NCBI GenBank assembly: GCA_017466685.1
Contig: JAFTTS010000094.1
Location: 1 to 54,521, forward strand
Length of the DNA: 54,521 bases
From: Clostridia bacterium
GTDB lineage: Bacteria; Bacillota; Clostridia; Oscillospirales; CAG-272
Reading direction: 5' to 3'
Part shown: piece after piece, positions 35,560 through 44,219 of the stretch
Numbering within the stretch: the first letter of the stretch is position 1
Layout: each line of letters starts with the position of its first letter
The notes under the pieces: generated by a model
Database searches by the model: none
Seen by the model: only the letters and a program-made list of their open reading frames with translations
What the model was told of the DNA's origin: nothing
Made by a program: the position numbers and the translations under genes

Positions 35560-37602
35560 TTGGCATCGAGTAATCTCCCCGAGCTGCTTTCTCCGGCAGG
35601 ATCACCCGCCTCCCTTGATGCTGCAATCGCAGGCGGTGCTGACGCGGTATACTTCGGCGGCGGACTTTTCAACGCACGCATGAACGCAAAAAACTTCACG
35701 GGTGACTCACTCAGAGAAGCCATAGACAAGTGCCGTCTTTACGGTGTTAAAACGAATATCACCCTGAACACGCTCATACATGACCGCGAAATGGATGCGG
35801 TGCTGCGTTACGTTGAGGAGCTGTACACCCTCGGCGCAGATGCACTTATCGTTGCAGACCTCGGCGCGGCAAGGCTTATACACCGTTACTTCCCCGATCT
35901 TGAGCTTCACGCCTCAACTCAGGCACTCGGTCACAATTCAGAAGCGGCAAAGGTGCTTGCAAACATGGGTTTTTCACGTATGGTTGCGGCACGTGAGCTC
36001 TCACGCGGTGATCTTGAAACGCTCTGTCGGGAGTCTCCCATCGAAACGGAAATGTTCATTCACGGCGCGATCTGCGTTTCACAGTCGGGCGGTTGTCTTG
36101 CAAGCTCATTAATCGGCGGCAGAAGCGGTAACCGTGGGGAATGTGCACAGCCCTGCCGTCTGCCATATAAAAAATGCACGAACGGCGCAAAGGACACATA
36201 TGCACTCAGCTTAAAGGACATCTGTCTTGCCGAGCACATAACCGAGATACTTGACCTCGGTGTGGCATCCTTAAAAATCGAGGGACGCATGAAAAGTCCC
36301 GATTACGTTTACGGCGTTACACGTATCTACCGCAGACTGCTTGACGAGCGCAGAAATGCAACAGCCGACGAGCTTGCCGAGCTTCGTGCACTCTTTTCGA
36401 GAAGCGGCTTTACGGACGGTTATTTCAAGGCAAAAACAGGACGTGAAATGCTCGGTATACGCACTGAAGCTGACAAATCGGTCACGGCAGAGACGGCAAA
36501 GCAGGTAAACTTCGCAGATCTCATAAAGAATCGTCGCCGTCCGATGGATATGCGTGTGCGTATTGAGGAAAACAAGCCGATAGAGCTTATCGCGAGCGTT
36601 GACGGTACATCGGTCACGGTACACGGTCAAATCCCCGACAAGGCGATAAACCGTCCGCTGACTCGTGAAGCGGTTATAAAAAATCTCGAAAAGCTCGGTA
36701 ACACGCCGTTTACCATAGGTGGTTGTACACTGCAACTTGACGACGGCTTGATACTTCCGCTTTCTGCGCTTAATGCACTTCGCCGTGACGCGGTGGACGC
36801 GATCACAGAAAAGCTGCTTGTACGGCGTGTATCATCCCTGCCGAAAACACTCGATGCACCCGAATACAAGCCTCAAAAGTCAACGAAAACCGCACGTTTT
36901 ATCTCGTATGAAGATATACCACGTGAGCTCGGCGACACCGATATAGTCTACCTTCCGCTTGAGAATTTCACTCCCGAAATGAGTGACCGCGTGAGTGGAG
37001 TTATCATACCGCCCGTGGTGTTCGATTCGCAGATGGAAACGGTGAAAGCGATGCTAAAGTCCGCAAAGGATGCAGGTATCAGACACGCACTTGTCTCAAA
37101 CCTCGGTCATATTTCGTTAGCACGCGATGCAGGTATGCAGATTCACGGCGATTTTCGTCTCAATATATTCAACGGATGGAGCGTGGAAATGTTACAATCG
37201 CTCGGCTTTGAGGATCTTATTGCCTCGCCCGAGCTGACACTGCCGCAGCTTCGTGACCTTGAATTGACACCTATAATATACGGTCGCGTGCCGCTTATGA
37301 CGCTCGAAAAATGCGTTATAAGGGATCTGTATTCGTGTGAGGAATGCAAGCGTCGCGGTATAGTTTTCATGCGTGACCGAAAGGGCGCAAATTTCCCGAT
37401 TGTACGGGCATTTGACCATCGTAACATCATGTACAACAGTGTGCCGGTATTCATGCAGGACCGCGTGGACGAGCTGACACGTTACCGCCTGTCCGGAGGG
37501 CATTACATCTTCACGGATGAGACGAAAAATGTGACATCCGCCCTGCTCTGCGGCAAAGAAACAACACCGCCGGACACCGGCATAAGGAGGATATCAAAAT
37601 GA
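35560..37602 (+). CDS. U32-family peptidase/RNA hydroxylation-type protein with C-terminal DUF3656-like part
   Basis: A 680-residue U32-family protein. The N-terminal U32 domain (about 8-300) shows LLSPAGSPASLDAAIAGGAD, the HASTQALGHNSEAAK block and the cysteine-rich GECAQPCRLPYK segment; the rest resembles the extended RlhA-type (DUF3656) architecture. Relatives RlhA and TrhP take part in rRNA or tRNA hydroxylation, while others are called collagenase-like peptidases. Start is a TTG at 35560, 9 nt after AAGGAG. Its stop overlaps the dut start (ATGA), so the two are translationally coupled. I favour an RNA-modification role, without proof. Confidence 0.88.
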   Translation: MASSNLPELLSPAGSPASLDAAIAGGADAVYFGGGLFNARMNAKNFTGDSLREAIDKCRLYGVKTNITLNTLIHDREMDAVLRYVEELYTLGADALIVADLGAARLIHRYFPDLELHASTQALGHNSEAAKVLANMGFSRMVAARELSRGDLETLCRESPIETEMFIHGAICVSQSGGCLASSLIGGRSGNRGECAQPCRLPYKKCTNGAKDTYALSLKDICLAEHITEILDLGVASLKIEGRMKSPDYVYGVTRIYRRLLDERRNATADELAELRALFSRSGFTDGYFKAKTGREMLGIRTEADKSVTAETAKQVNFADLIKNRRRPMDMRVRIEENKPIELIASVDGTSVTVHGQIPDKAINRPLTREAVIKNLEKLGNTPFTIGGCTLQLDDGLILPLSALNALRRDAVDAITEKLLVRRVSSLPKTLDAPEYKPQKSTKTARFISYEDIPRELGDTDIVYLPLENFTPEMSDRVSGVIIPPVVFDSQMETVKAMLKSAKDAGIRHALVSNLGHISLARDAGMQIHGDFRLNIFNGWSVEMLQSLGFEDLIASPELTLPQLRDLELTPIIYGRVPLMTLEKCVIRDLYSCEECKRRGIVFMRDRKGANFPIVRAFDHRNIMYNSVPVFMQDRVDELTRYRLSGGHYIFTDETKNVTSALLCGKETTPPDTGIRRISK

Positions 37603-38048
37603 ACAGCATCAATGTAAAAATCAAATTGGTACGCGAGGGAGTAACGCTTCCCGAATATGCGACGGACGGTTCTGCGGCGATCGATCTTCGTTGTGCGGCG
37701 GACACGGATGTAACGATCATGCCGGGTGAGCGCAAATTGATCCCGACGGGTATAGCGATCGCTCCCGAAACAAGCGGCGTTGTGGCGATACTTGCGGCAC
37801 GCAGCGGACTTTCAATAAAGCACGGTATCACGGCGACAAACGGTATCGGCGTTATTGACAGCGATTACCGCGGTGAGATCAGTGTATCGCTCATCAATGT
37901 TTCGGATTCACCTTACACGGTGGTTCGCGGTGAACGCATGGCACAGCTTATGTTTATGCCGGTTATGCACGCGAATTTTATTCTCGCAGACGAGCTTGAT
38001 GAAACCGAGCGCGGTACAGGCGGTTTTGGCTCAACGGGTAAGGTTTGA
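37599..38048 (+). CDS. dut: dUTP diphosphatase
   Basis: Hydrolyses dUTP to dUMP, keeping uracil out of DNA and feeding thymidylate synthesis. The 149-residue trimeric-type enzyme has all five motifs: ATDGSAAIDLR; the ARSGLS motif; NGIGVIDSDYRGEI with the catalytic Asp; GERMAQL; and the C-terminal GTGGFGSTG P-loop-like motif. It overlaps the preceding U32 gene by 4 nt (ATGA). A repeat region follows its stop. Confidence 0.97.
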   Translation: MNSINVKIKLVREGVTLPEYATDGSAAIDLRCAADTDVTIMPGERKLIPTGIAIAPETSGVVAILAARSGLSIKHGITATNGIGVIDSDYRGEISVSLINVSDSPYTVVRGERMAQLMFMPVMHANFILADELDETERGTGGFGSTGKV

Positions 38049-38084
38049 TTGAGGGAGGACCTCAATGCTCCCGTTTTGCGGCTC

Positions 38085-38395
38085 AATTCTAACTTAAAGC
38101 CTCGCCCTTTGGGAGAGAGGTGAAAAAGATTGCTTCGCAACTTTGACGGAGAGGGTGAACTCGAAGCATATCGCTTCGAACTTCGCGTAAATTCGAAGGG
38201 GACGGACACCAACGCTGCGCGAAGGTTTCCATCCCCCTCGAGCTCCCCCTCTTTCCTTTGCCTATGCTCGACTTGCGCTCAGTTCGCTAACGCTCACAAT
38301 TCGCTTTGTCAGCTGTGACCGTTTCTCCGCCGCCAGTTGCATCGGCGGCTACAGTGCATCTTCTTGCGTTTCGTGCCTCAATTCTAACTTTTATG
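38085..38395 (+). repeat. Intergenic repeats B2-B1, copy VI (no gene)
   Basis: First half of the 587-bp gap between dut and mnmG. The B1 long hairpin pairs TCGAAGGGG (38193-38201) with CCCCCTCGA (38233-38241), with one A-C mismatch. The second hairpin is GCCGCC (38329-38334) with GGCGGC (38344-38349). No gene is seen. Confidence 0.75.
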
Positions 38396-38399
38396 CAGT

Positions 38400-38620
38400 G
38401 TAGAATATTGATATGATGAGAGAAGCGATTACCGCTAAACGGTGCTTGGGATACCGAGCGGAGGCGGAGGAGCCGGAGTGAGGAGGGTTCCCGACTACCG
38501 AGAGCGTTCTCGAAGCGTTTATGCGAAGCCTCTGTGAGCGAATGCGTTGTATAAAGTTTTTGCGGAGCTTTTTTCAAAAAGCGACCGTAACTCCCATACG
38601 CGATAAATATCCCCTTTTCA
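38400..38620. other. GC-rich stretch of unknown nature before mnmG
   Basis: Second half of the dut-mnmG gap. It is purine-rich with many GGAG and CGAAG words, ACCG/CGGT and GAGA/TCTC mini-hairpins, and a perfect GCTTTTT/AAAAAGC hairpin near 38568-38583 lacking a T-tail. Only one copy is in this window. The mnmG promoter must lie here, but I cannot point to a convincing one. Confidence 0.4.
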
Positions 38621-38635
38621 TGAAAGGACATACAC

Positions 38636-40549
38636 ATGAAAATTCCCGAATATTATGCAGGATATGCGGATGTATGCGTCATCGGCGCAGGACACGCGGG
38701 CGTTGAAGCGGCACTTGCTTCGGCGAGACTCGGCTTTTCCACAATCCTGTTCACAATAAACCTTGATGCCGTTGCTAATATGCCTTGTAATCCGTCGATC
38801 GGCGGTACGGGCAAAGGGCATCTTGTATACGAAATAGACGCGCTTGGCGGTGAGATGGGCAGAGCCGCGGATAAGGTTATGCTCCAGAGCCGTATTCTCA
38901 ACCTCGGTAAAGGTGCGGCTGTTCACTCAAAACGCATACAGGCTGACCGCGCCGAATATAAGCGTATCATGAAAAAAACCATCGAGGAAACCCCGAATCT
39001 GCGTCTCATTCAAGCCGAGGTGACCGATATACACTGCGAGGAAACTCCCGATGGTAAGCGGATTTCTTCGGTTGTTACACAGCTCGGCGCACGCTGGGAC
39101 TGTAAGGCGGCGATCATCTGCTCGGGCACTTATCTGCGCGGAAAGATCATCGTCGGCGAGGTGTCATATTCCTCCGGTCCTGACGGTATGCTCCCTGCGA
39201 ACGAGCTGACCGCAAATCTCGAGCGTGAGGGCGTCACAATGATGCGCTTCAAAACCGGCACACCTGCACGTGTACACTGCGATTCCATCGACTACACCAA
39301 GCTTGAAATACAGCCCGGTGACGATTTTGTCGAACCGTTTTCGGTTGATTCAGACCGCGACGAGCTTCAGTCCCGTGAGCAGATTCCCTGCCATATCGTC
39401 TATACAAACGAAAAAACGCACAGTATCATCCGCGAAAATATGTCCCGTTCACCCCTTTATTCGGGCATGATCGAGGGTATCGGTCCGCGTTATTGTCCCA
39501 GTATTGAGGATAAGGTCATGCGCTTTGCCGATAAGGAGCGTCACCAGCTTTTCGTCGAACCGATGGGCAAGGACACCAAGGAAATGTACATCCAGGGCTT
39601 CTCGTCGTCGCTTCCCGAGGAGGTTCAGATGAAAATGATACATTCGCTCCCCGGTTTTGAAAATGCCGAGGTGATGCGTACCGCTTACGCAATTGAATAT
39701 GACTGCATCGATCCCACACAGCTTTACGCAACGCTCGAATTCAAGAATATCTCGGGACTTTACGGCGCAGGACAGTTCAACGGCACATCGGGCTACGAGG
39801 AAGCTGCCGCACAGGGACTCGTTGCAGGTATCAACGCCTGCCTTAAAATAAAGGGCGAAGAACCAATGATACTCACCCGTCAAAGCTCATATATCGGCAC
39901 ACTTATCGACGACCTCGTTACGAAAGGCACGAAAGAACCGTACCGAATCATGACCTCGCGTTCGGAGTTTCGTCTGCTTCTGCGACAGGATAATGCAGCC
40001 GAGCGTTTGACGCCAATCGGACGCCGTGTTGGACTCATTTCAGATGCAAGATACGCCGAATTTGAAGCTGAACAGGATGCAATAAAGCGTGAAGTCAAGC
40101 GGCTTGAGAGCACTTCCCTGCCGCCGAGTGACACCCTTGCAGCTATACTCGAGGAAAACGGTTCAACCGCTGTCACAACGGGTATACGCATTGCCGATCT
40201 GCTTCGCCGTCCCGAGCTGTCATACGAGAAATTAGCACCGGTTGATACGTCACGTCCCGACCTGCCGCCGAGAGTACGCACGCAGGCAGAAACAGCGATA
40301 AAATACGCAGGTTACATCAAACGTCAGCTTGCCGAGGTGGCACGTACCGCAAAGCTCGAGGAAAAGAAGCTGCCGACGCCGTTCGATTACTCAAAAATCA
40401 AGGGAATCCGCCTTGAAGCAACCCAAAAGCTGAACAAATTCCAGCCTGCGAACATAGGACAAGCCTCACGCATCTCGGGCATATCCCCTGCCGACATCTC
40501 CGTACTCCTCATTTACTTCTCGTCAAACGGAAAGGATTTACTAAAGTGA
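38636..40549 (+). CDS. mnmG: tRNA uridine-5-carboxymethylaminomethyl enzyme MnmG (GidA)
   Basis: The FAD-dependent partner of MnmE in making cmnm5U34 in tRNA wobble positions. The 637-residue length is standard. The FAD site GAGHAGVEAA lies near residue 18, PCNPSIGGTGKG near residue 47, the CSGTYLRGKI block near residue 165, and the C-terminal MnmE-binding region with IKGIRLEATQKLNKFQP near residue 590. rsmG follows with GTGA overlap. Unusually, mnmE is not adjacent: it lies about 8.5 kb away on the opposite strand, beyond parAB-serS and the repeat cluster. Confidence 0.98.
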   Translation: MKIPEYYAGYADVCVIGAGHAGVEAALASARLGFSTILFTINLDAVANMPCNPSIGGTGKGHLVYEIDALGGEMGRAADKVMLQSRILNLGKGAAVHSKRIQADRAEYKRIMKKTIEETPNLRLIQAEVTDIHCEETPDGKRISSVVTQLGARWDCKAAIICSGTYLRGKIIVGEVSYSSGPDGMLPANELTANLEREGVTMMRFKTGTPARVHCDSIDYTKLEIQPGDDFVEPFSVDSDRDELQSREQIPCHIVYTNEKTHSIIRENMSRSPLYSGMIEGIGPRYCPSIEDKVMRFADKERHQLFVEPMGKDTKEMYIQGFSSSLPEEVQMKMIHSLPGFENAEVMRTAYAIEYDCIDPTQLYATLEFKNISGLYGAGQFNGTSGYEEAAAQGLVAGINACLKIKGEEPMILTRQSSYIGTLIDDLVTKGTKEPYRIMTSRSEFRLLLRQDNAAERLTPIGRRVGLISDARYAEFEAEQDAIKREVKRLESTSLPPSDTLAAILEENGSTAVTTGIRIADLLRRPELSYEKLAPVDTSRPDLPPRVRTQAETAIKYAGYIKRQLAEVARTAKLEEKKLPTPFDYSKIKGIRLEATQKLNKFQPANIGQASRISGISPADISVLLIYFSSNGKDLLK

Positions 40550-41277
40550 CAGATTTTTCCATCTTCAAAGCAAAATTGACCGATTCGCTGACAAAAAACA
40601 ACCTTGAAGCCTTCTGCAGTGACGATATTATTGATAAACTATACCGTCTGACAGAGCGTATGCTTGAGGTCAACAGCTATATGAACCTTACCGCGATCAC
40701 AGATATCGACGGTATTATAATGAAACATTACGTCGATTCGCTGACCGTTTCGAAATACATCCCCGAGAGTGCATCCGTCATCGATATCGGCTGTGGAGCA
40801 GGCTTTCCCACACTTCCCTTGTCAATAGCACGTCCCGATTTAAGCATAACAGCGCTCGACAGTACCGCAAAACGTATCAATTATATCCGTGAAAGTGCAG
40901 AAATGCTCGGACTTTTGGGCATCAGCTGTGTTGCGGCACGTGCCGAGGAATATGTTAATAACGAAAATAAACGCGAAACGTACGATATTGCGTGTGCAAG
41001 AGCGGTTGCGAGGATGAATGTGCTGTGTGAGCTCTGTCTGCCGTACGTCAAAGTTGGCGGAAAATTCGTTGCCATGAAAGCAAATGCCGCCGAGGAGACC
41101 ACCGAAGCGGAAAATGCAATTAAAAAGCTCGGTGGAAAGCTGATTTTTGCTGATAGCTTTTCGCTTATCTCTGATAACGCAGACGATCCGCGCTGTATAG
41201 TCGGCGTTGAAAAAATTACCGAAACGCCGAAGAATTATCCGCGAAATAACTCTCAAATCAAGAAAAAACCGCTGTAA
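40546..41277 (+). CDS. rsmG: 16S rRNA G527 N7-methyltransferase RsmG (GidB)
   Basis: Methylates N7 of G527 in 16S rRNA using SAM. The 243 residues contain the NLTAITD segment near residue 47, the SAM motif VIDIGCGAGFPTLPL near residue 80 and the ARAVARM region near residue 147. It starts with GTG at 40546, overlapping the mnmG stop (GTGA), with AAAGGA 9 nt upstream. The mnmG-rsmG-noc-parA-parB order is conserved. A terminator follows at 41302-41339. Confidence 0.97.
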   Translation: MTDFSIFKAKLTDSLTKNNLEAFCSDDIIDKLYRLTERMLEVNSYMNLTAITDIDGIIMKHYVDSLTVSKYIPESASVIDIGCGAGFPTLPLSIARPDLSITALDSTAKRINYIRESAEMLGLLGISCVAARAEEYVNNENKRETYDIACARAVARMNVLCELCLPYVKVGGKFVAMKANAAEETTEAENAIKKLGGKLIFADSFSLISDNADDPRCIVGVEKITETPKNYPRNNSQIKKKPL

Positions 41278-41301
41278 AATAAAAAAATCGCCTCATTAAC
41301 G

Positions 41302-41339
41302 ACAGTCCGCCAGCTTTCTCGACGGGCTGTATTATTTTT
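41302..41339 (+). terminator. Terminator after rsmG
   Basis: Stem ACAGTCCG (41302-41309) with CGGGCTGT (41323-41330), eight pairs, then ATTATTTTT. Confidence 0.78.
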
Positions 41340-41415
41340 CGCCATACAAAATTCGCCGTTTTTCTCGGAGTGCGTGTGTTATCATAGTCTTACAAAAACA
41401 AGGAGATCAAAAGCT

Positions 41416-42339
41416 ATGAACACAATAAACAGTATATTTAAAAAAATTCCGGAAATGCAGCTTGAAAATGAAAGGGAAAAGCTGCGTAAATCGTGGCAGC
41501 AGCTTGAGGAAAGGGAACGTGAATTCAGAGAAGCCGAGGAATTCGGACGTATACATATGCTCATGACCGAGCGAATCTTCCCTAATCCCAACCAACCGCG
41601 CCGAAAATTTGACGATGAAACAATAATCCGTCTCGCCGACAGTATACGCAGATACGGGATCCTGCAACCGCTTACAGTACGCAGAATCGAAAGTGAAGGC
41701 GTTTTCGGTTCTTTATTTGAGATCGTGGCAGGTGAGAGACGGCTTCGTGCGGCAAAATTACTCGGTTTACAGGAGATTCCGTGCATTATATTAAAGGTAG
41801 ACAGCAAAAAATCCGCCGAACTCGCCATAATTGAGAATATCCAGCGCGAAAATCTTAATCTTTTCGAGCAAGCAAGCGCGATCGCATCACTTATCGATAT
41901 GTACGGCCTGACACAAGAGGAGGTTGCGCGTCAGCTCTCAACAAGTCAATCTTTCGTCGCAAATAAACTCCGGATCCTGCGTCTGACTGTCCCGGAACGC
42001 GAAAAAATACTCAAATACGGTCTCACAGAACGTCACGCACGTGCATTACTTCGGATCTCTTCCGCCGAAGACCGCCTGCGTATAATCGAATATATAAGCG
42101 TACATAGCCTGAACGTCGCCGCAACAGAGGCTTATATTGATCGTTTTTTGACAGAAAACGCATCTGCACGTAAACCGCGCTCACCGCGTAAAATCGTTTT
42201 GAAGGATATACGTATTTTCTATAATTCGGTAGACCGTGCAATATCAGTCATCAAACAAGCAGGAATTAAGGTCGAAAGCGAGCGTATAGACGAAGAAAAC
42301 GCAACGGTTCTGACAATACGCGTTCCAAATATACGATAA
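41416..42339 (+). CDS. noc: Noc-like ParB-family nucleoid occlusion protein
   Basis: A 307-residue ParB/Noc paralogue. The N-terminus (about 1-45) is a charged amphipathic/coiled segment with INSIFKKI at the tip, which could serve membrane binding as in Bacillus Noc. Then come the CTP-binding ParB N-domain with AGERRLRAA near residue 108 and the HTH with SQSFVANKLRILRL near residue 175, where the Noc-type wording differs from the SRAAVTNSMRLLDL of the parB at 43308. The LTERHARALL segment follows. I use the ATG at 41416 behind AAGGAG. Position directly after rsmG is the classic noc location. Three parS sites begin 1 nt after its stop. Confidence 0.9.
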   Translation: MNTINSIFKKIPEMQLENEREKLRKSWQQLEEREREFREAEEFGRIHMLMTERIFPNPNQPRRKFDDETIIRLADSIRRYGILQPLTVRRIESEGVFGSLFEIVAGERRLRAAKLLGLQEIPCIILKVDSKKSAELAIIENIQRENLNLFEQASAIASLIDMYGLTQEEVARQLSTSQSFVANKLRILRLTVPEREKILKYGLTERHARALLRISSAEDRLRIIEYISVHSLNVAATEAYIDRFLTENASARKPRSPRKIVLKDIRIFYNSVDRAISVIKQAGIKVESERIDEENATVLTIRVPNIR

Positions 42340-42340
42340 A

Positions 42341-42356
42341 TGTTTCACGTGAAACA
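42341..42356. promoter_or_regulatory. parS site 1
   Basis: TGTTTCACGTGAAACA, a perfect 16-bp palindromic parS (consensus TGTTNCACGTGAAACA), directly after the noc stop. Confidence 0.96.
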
Positions 42357-42376
42357 TCGGTGCCGCAATCATATAT

Positions 42377-42392
42377 TGTTCCACGTGAAACA
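42377..42392. promoter_or_regulatory. parS site 2
   Basis: TGTTCCACGTGAAACA, a parS with one asymmetric base, 36 bp from site 1. Confidence 0.96.
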
Positions 42393-42412
42393 TCGCGTTC
42401 GACATTTTATAA

Positions 42413-42428
42413 TGTTTCACGTGAAACA
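42413..42428. promoter_or_regulatory. parS site 3
   Basis: TGTTTCACGTGAAACA, perfect parS, again exactly 36 bp from site 2. It lies 37 nt before the parA -35 box. Confidence 0.96.
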
Positions 42429-42464
42429 TCGACAACAAAATCTCCGTATATTTACAAAATACCA

Positions 42465-42493
42465 TTGACTTTTAGCTCTGTTTTTGCTATAAT
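42465..42493 (+). promoter_or_regulatory. Promoter of parA-parB-serS
   Basis: TTGACT (42465-42470), 17-nt spacer, TATAAT (42488-42493). The three parS sites just upstream make ParB-dependent control plausible. Confidence 0.85.
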
Positions 42494-42529
42494 ATATTGT
42501 ATAGCAATAATCAATATCGGAGGACGATA

Positions 42530-43294
42530 ATGGCTTATACCATTTCACTCGCAAATCAAAAAGGCGGCGTTGGAAAAACCACATCCGCCGTGAATTGTGC
42601 CGCCGCCGTCGGTGCACAGGGCAAACGTGTACTGCTCGTTGATCTCGATCCGCAGGGAAATGCGACAAGCGGAGTCGGCGTGTCACGTAAAAAAGTCAAA
42701 ATTTCCTCATACGACCTTATAATCGGCAGAGCTAAAGCTTCCGAGGCGGTAATCGATACGGGATTCAAGAATTTATTCGTAATTCCCTCCCAAATTTCCC
42801 TCGCAGGCGCAGAATTTGAGCTGATCGATACCGAAAAGCGCGAACTTCTCTTAAAAGAATCCCTCGCCGAGATCGCTGACGATTTTGACTACATCTTCAT
42901 CGACTGTCCGCCGTCGCTCGGCATACTTTCGCTCAACGCTCTTGCAGCGTCAAACGGCGTCATAATTCCGATGCAGTGCGAATTTTACTCACTTGAGGGA
43001 CTTTCGCAGCTCCTTTTGTCCATAAAACAGGTCAAAAAGCTCTATAATCCCTCGCTCGAAATTACCGGCATACTTATAACTATGTTCAACGGCAGACTCA
43101 ATCTGTCGCTCCAGGTGCTCGATGAGCTCAAAAAGTACTACGCGGACAAGCTTTTCAAGACCGGTATCGTCCGCAACGTCAAGCTTTCCGAGGCTCCGAG
43201 CTACGGTGAACCTATCATCTATTACGATAAACACTCCAAAGGCGCGCAGGCATATTTAGACGTCGCCGAGGAAATAATCGAACGTACGATATAA
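42530..43294 (+). CDS. parA: Chromosome partitioning ATPase ParA (Soj)
   Basis: A deviant Walker ATPase that binds DNA nonspecifically and, with ParB-parS, separates origins and regulates DnaA. The 254 residues begin directly with the ATPase fold (MAYTISLANQKGGVGKTT), so this is the short chromosomal type without an N-terminal HTH. The DLDPQGNAT and DCPPSLG motifs follow. The ATG at 42530 lies behind GGAGG; an upstream ATG is inside the promoter leader. parB follows after 13 nt. Confidence 0.97.
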   Translation: MAYTISLANQKGGVGKTTSAVNCAAAVGAQGKRVLLVDLDPQGNATSGVGVSRKKVKISSYDLIIGRAKASEAVIDTGFKNLFVIPSQISLAGAEFELIDTEKRELLLKESLAEIADDFDYIFIDCPPSLGILSLNALAASNGVIIPMQCEFYSLEGLSQLLLSIKQVKKLYNPSLEITGILITMFNGRLNLSLQVLDELKKYYADKLFKTGIVRNVKLSEAPSYGEPIIYYDKHSKGAQAYLDVAEEIIERTI

Positions 43295-43307
43295 CTACGG
43301 AGGTATT

Positions 43308-44198
43308 ATGGCTACTAAGAAAAAAGGATTAGGACGCGGAATGGACGCGATTTTCCTCGATAATTCGCTCGATTCCCCCGAAAAAACAAGTACACTGCGC
43401 TTATCCGAGATCGAACCTCGCCGTGGTCAGCCGCGTAAAGTGTTCGAAGCGGAAGCTCTCGCGCAGTTAGCTGATTCAATCGCGGTTAACGGTCTCATTC
43501 AACCGATCGTCGTCAGAGAACGTGAGGGAAGTGACTTTTATCAGATAATCGCAGGTGAACGTCGTTGGAGAGCGGCGAAAATGGCGGGACTTTCCGAGGT
43601 TCCCGTTGTAATTCTCGATGCGGATGACCGAAAAGTCGCTGAATATGCGCTTATTGAGAACATTCAGCGTGAGGATCTGTCCCCGATCGAGGAAGCACAG
43701 GGCTATAAATCCCTCATCGAAGAATATAATTTAACCCAGGAGCAGGTCGCAAAGCAGGTCGGAAAGAGCCGTGCCGCGGTCACAAACTCCATGCGTCTGC
43801 TCGATCTTCCCGAGGATGTACTCGCTCTCGTTGCGGATAAGTCACTTTCGGCAGGTCACGCACGTACACTGCTCGGTCTTGTCGATAAATCACGAATTTC
43901 CGAGGTTGCGGACATGGTTGTCATCCGTGAATTGTCCGTTCGTGCCACTGAAGAGCTGGTTCACAAGCTTAACAGTCAACCCGATGAGGAGGACGAGCCG
44001 GAGGAAGATAACGCAGTTGAACGCGAATATTACGCTTCGCTTGAGGAAAAGATGACGGAAACGCTTGGTTGTCGTGTCAAAATTTCCCATTTTAGTCGTA
44101 AAAAGTCAATTTCTATCTCGTATAAAGATAACGATGAGCTGACGGAGATCATAAAAAAGCTCGTTGGCGAAGAAAATACAGAAAATTTATTTGTTTAA
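43308..44198 (+). CDS. parB: Chromosome partitioning protein ParB (Spo0J)
   Basis: A CTP-dependent sliding clamp loaded at parS. The 296 residues show the ParB N-domain with QPRKVF near residue 39 and the CTP-binding AGERRWRAA near residue 83, ENIQREDLSPIEEA near residue 122, the HTH with VGKSRAAVTNSMRLL, and a C-terminal dimerisation domain after an acidic linker (about 225-245). It sits between parA and serS, with serS starting 21 nt on. Its parS targets lie just upstream of parA. Confidence 0.97.
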   Translation: MATKKKGLGRGMDAIFLDNSLDSPEKTSTLRLSEIEPRRGQPRKVFEAEALAQLADSIAVNGLIQPIVVREREGSDFYQIIAGERRWRAAKMAGLSEVPVVILDADDRKVAEYALIENIQREDLSPIEEAQGYKSLIEEYNLTQEQVAKQVGKSRAAVTNSMRLLDLPEDVLALVADKSLSAGHARTLLGLVDKSRISEVADMVVIRELSVRATEELVHKLNSQPDEEDEPEEDNAVEREYYASLEEKMTETLGCRVKISHFSRKKSISISYKDNDELTEIIKKLVGEENTENLFV

Positions 44199-44219
44199 TA
44201 TAATAAGGGAGAAAAAATC

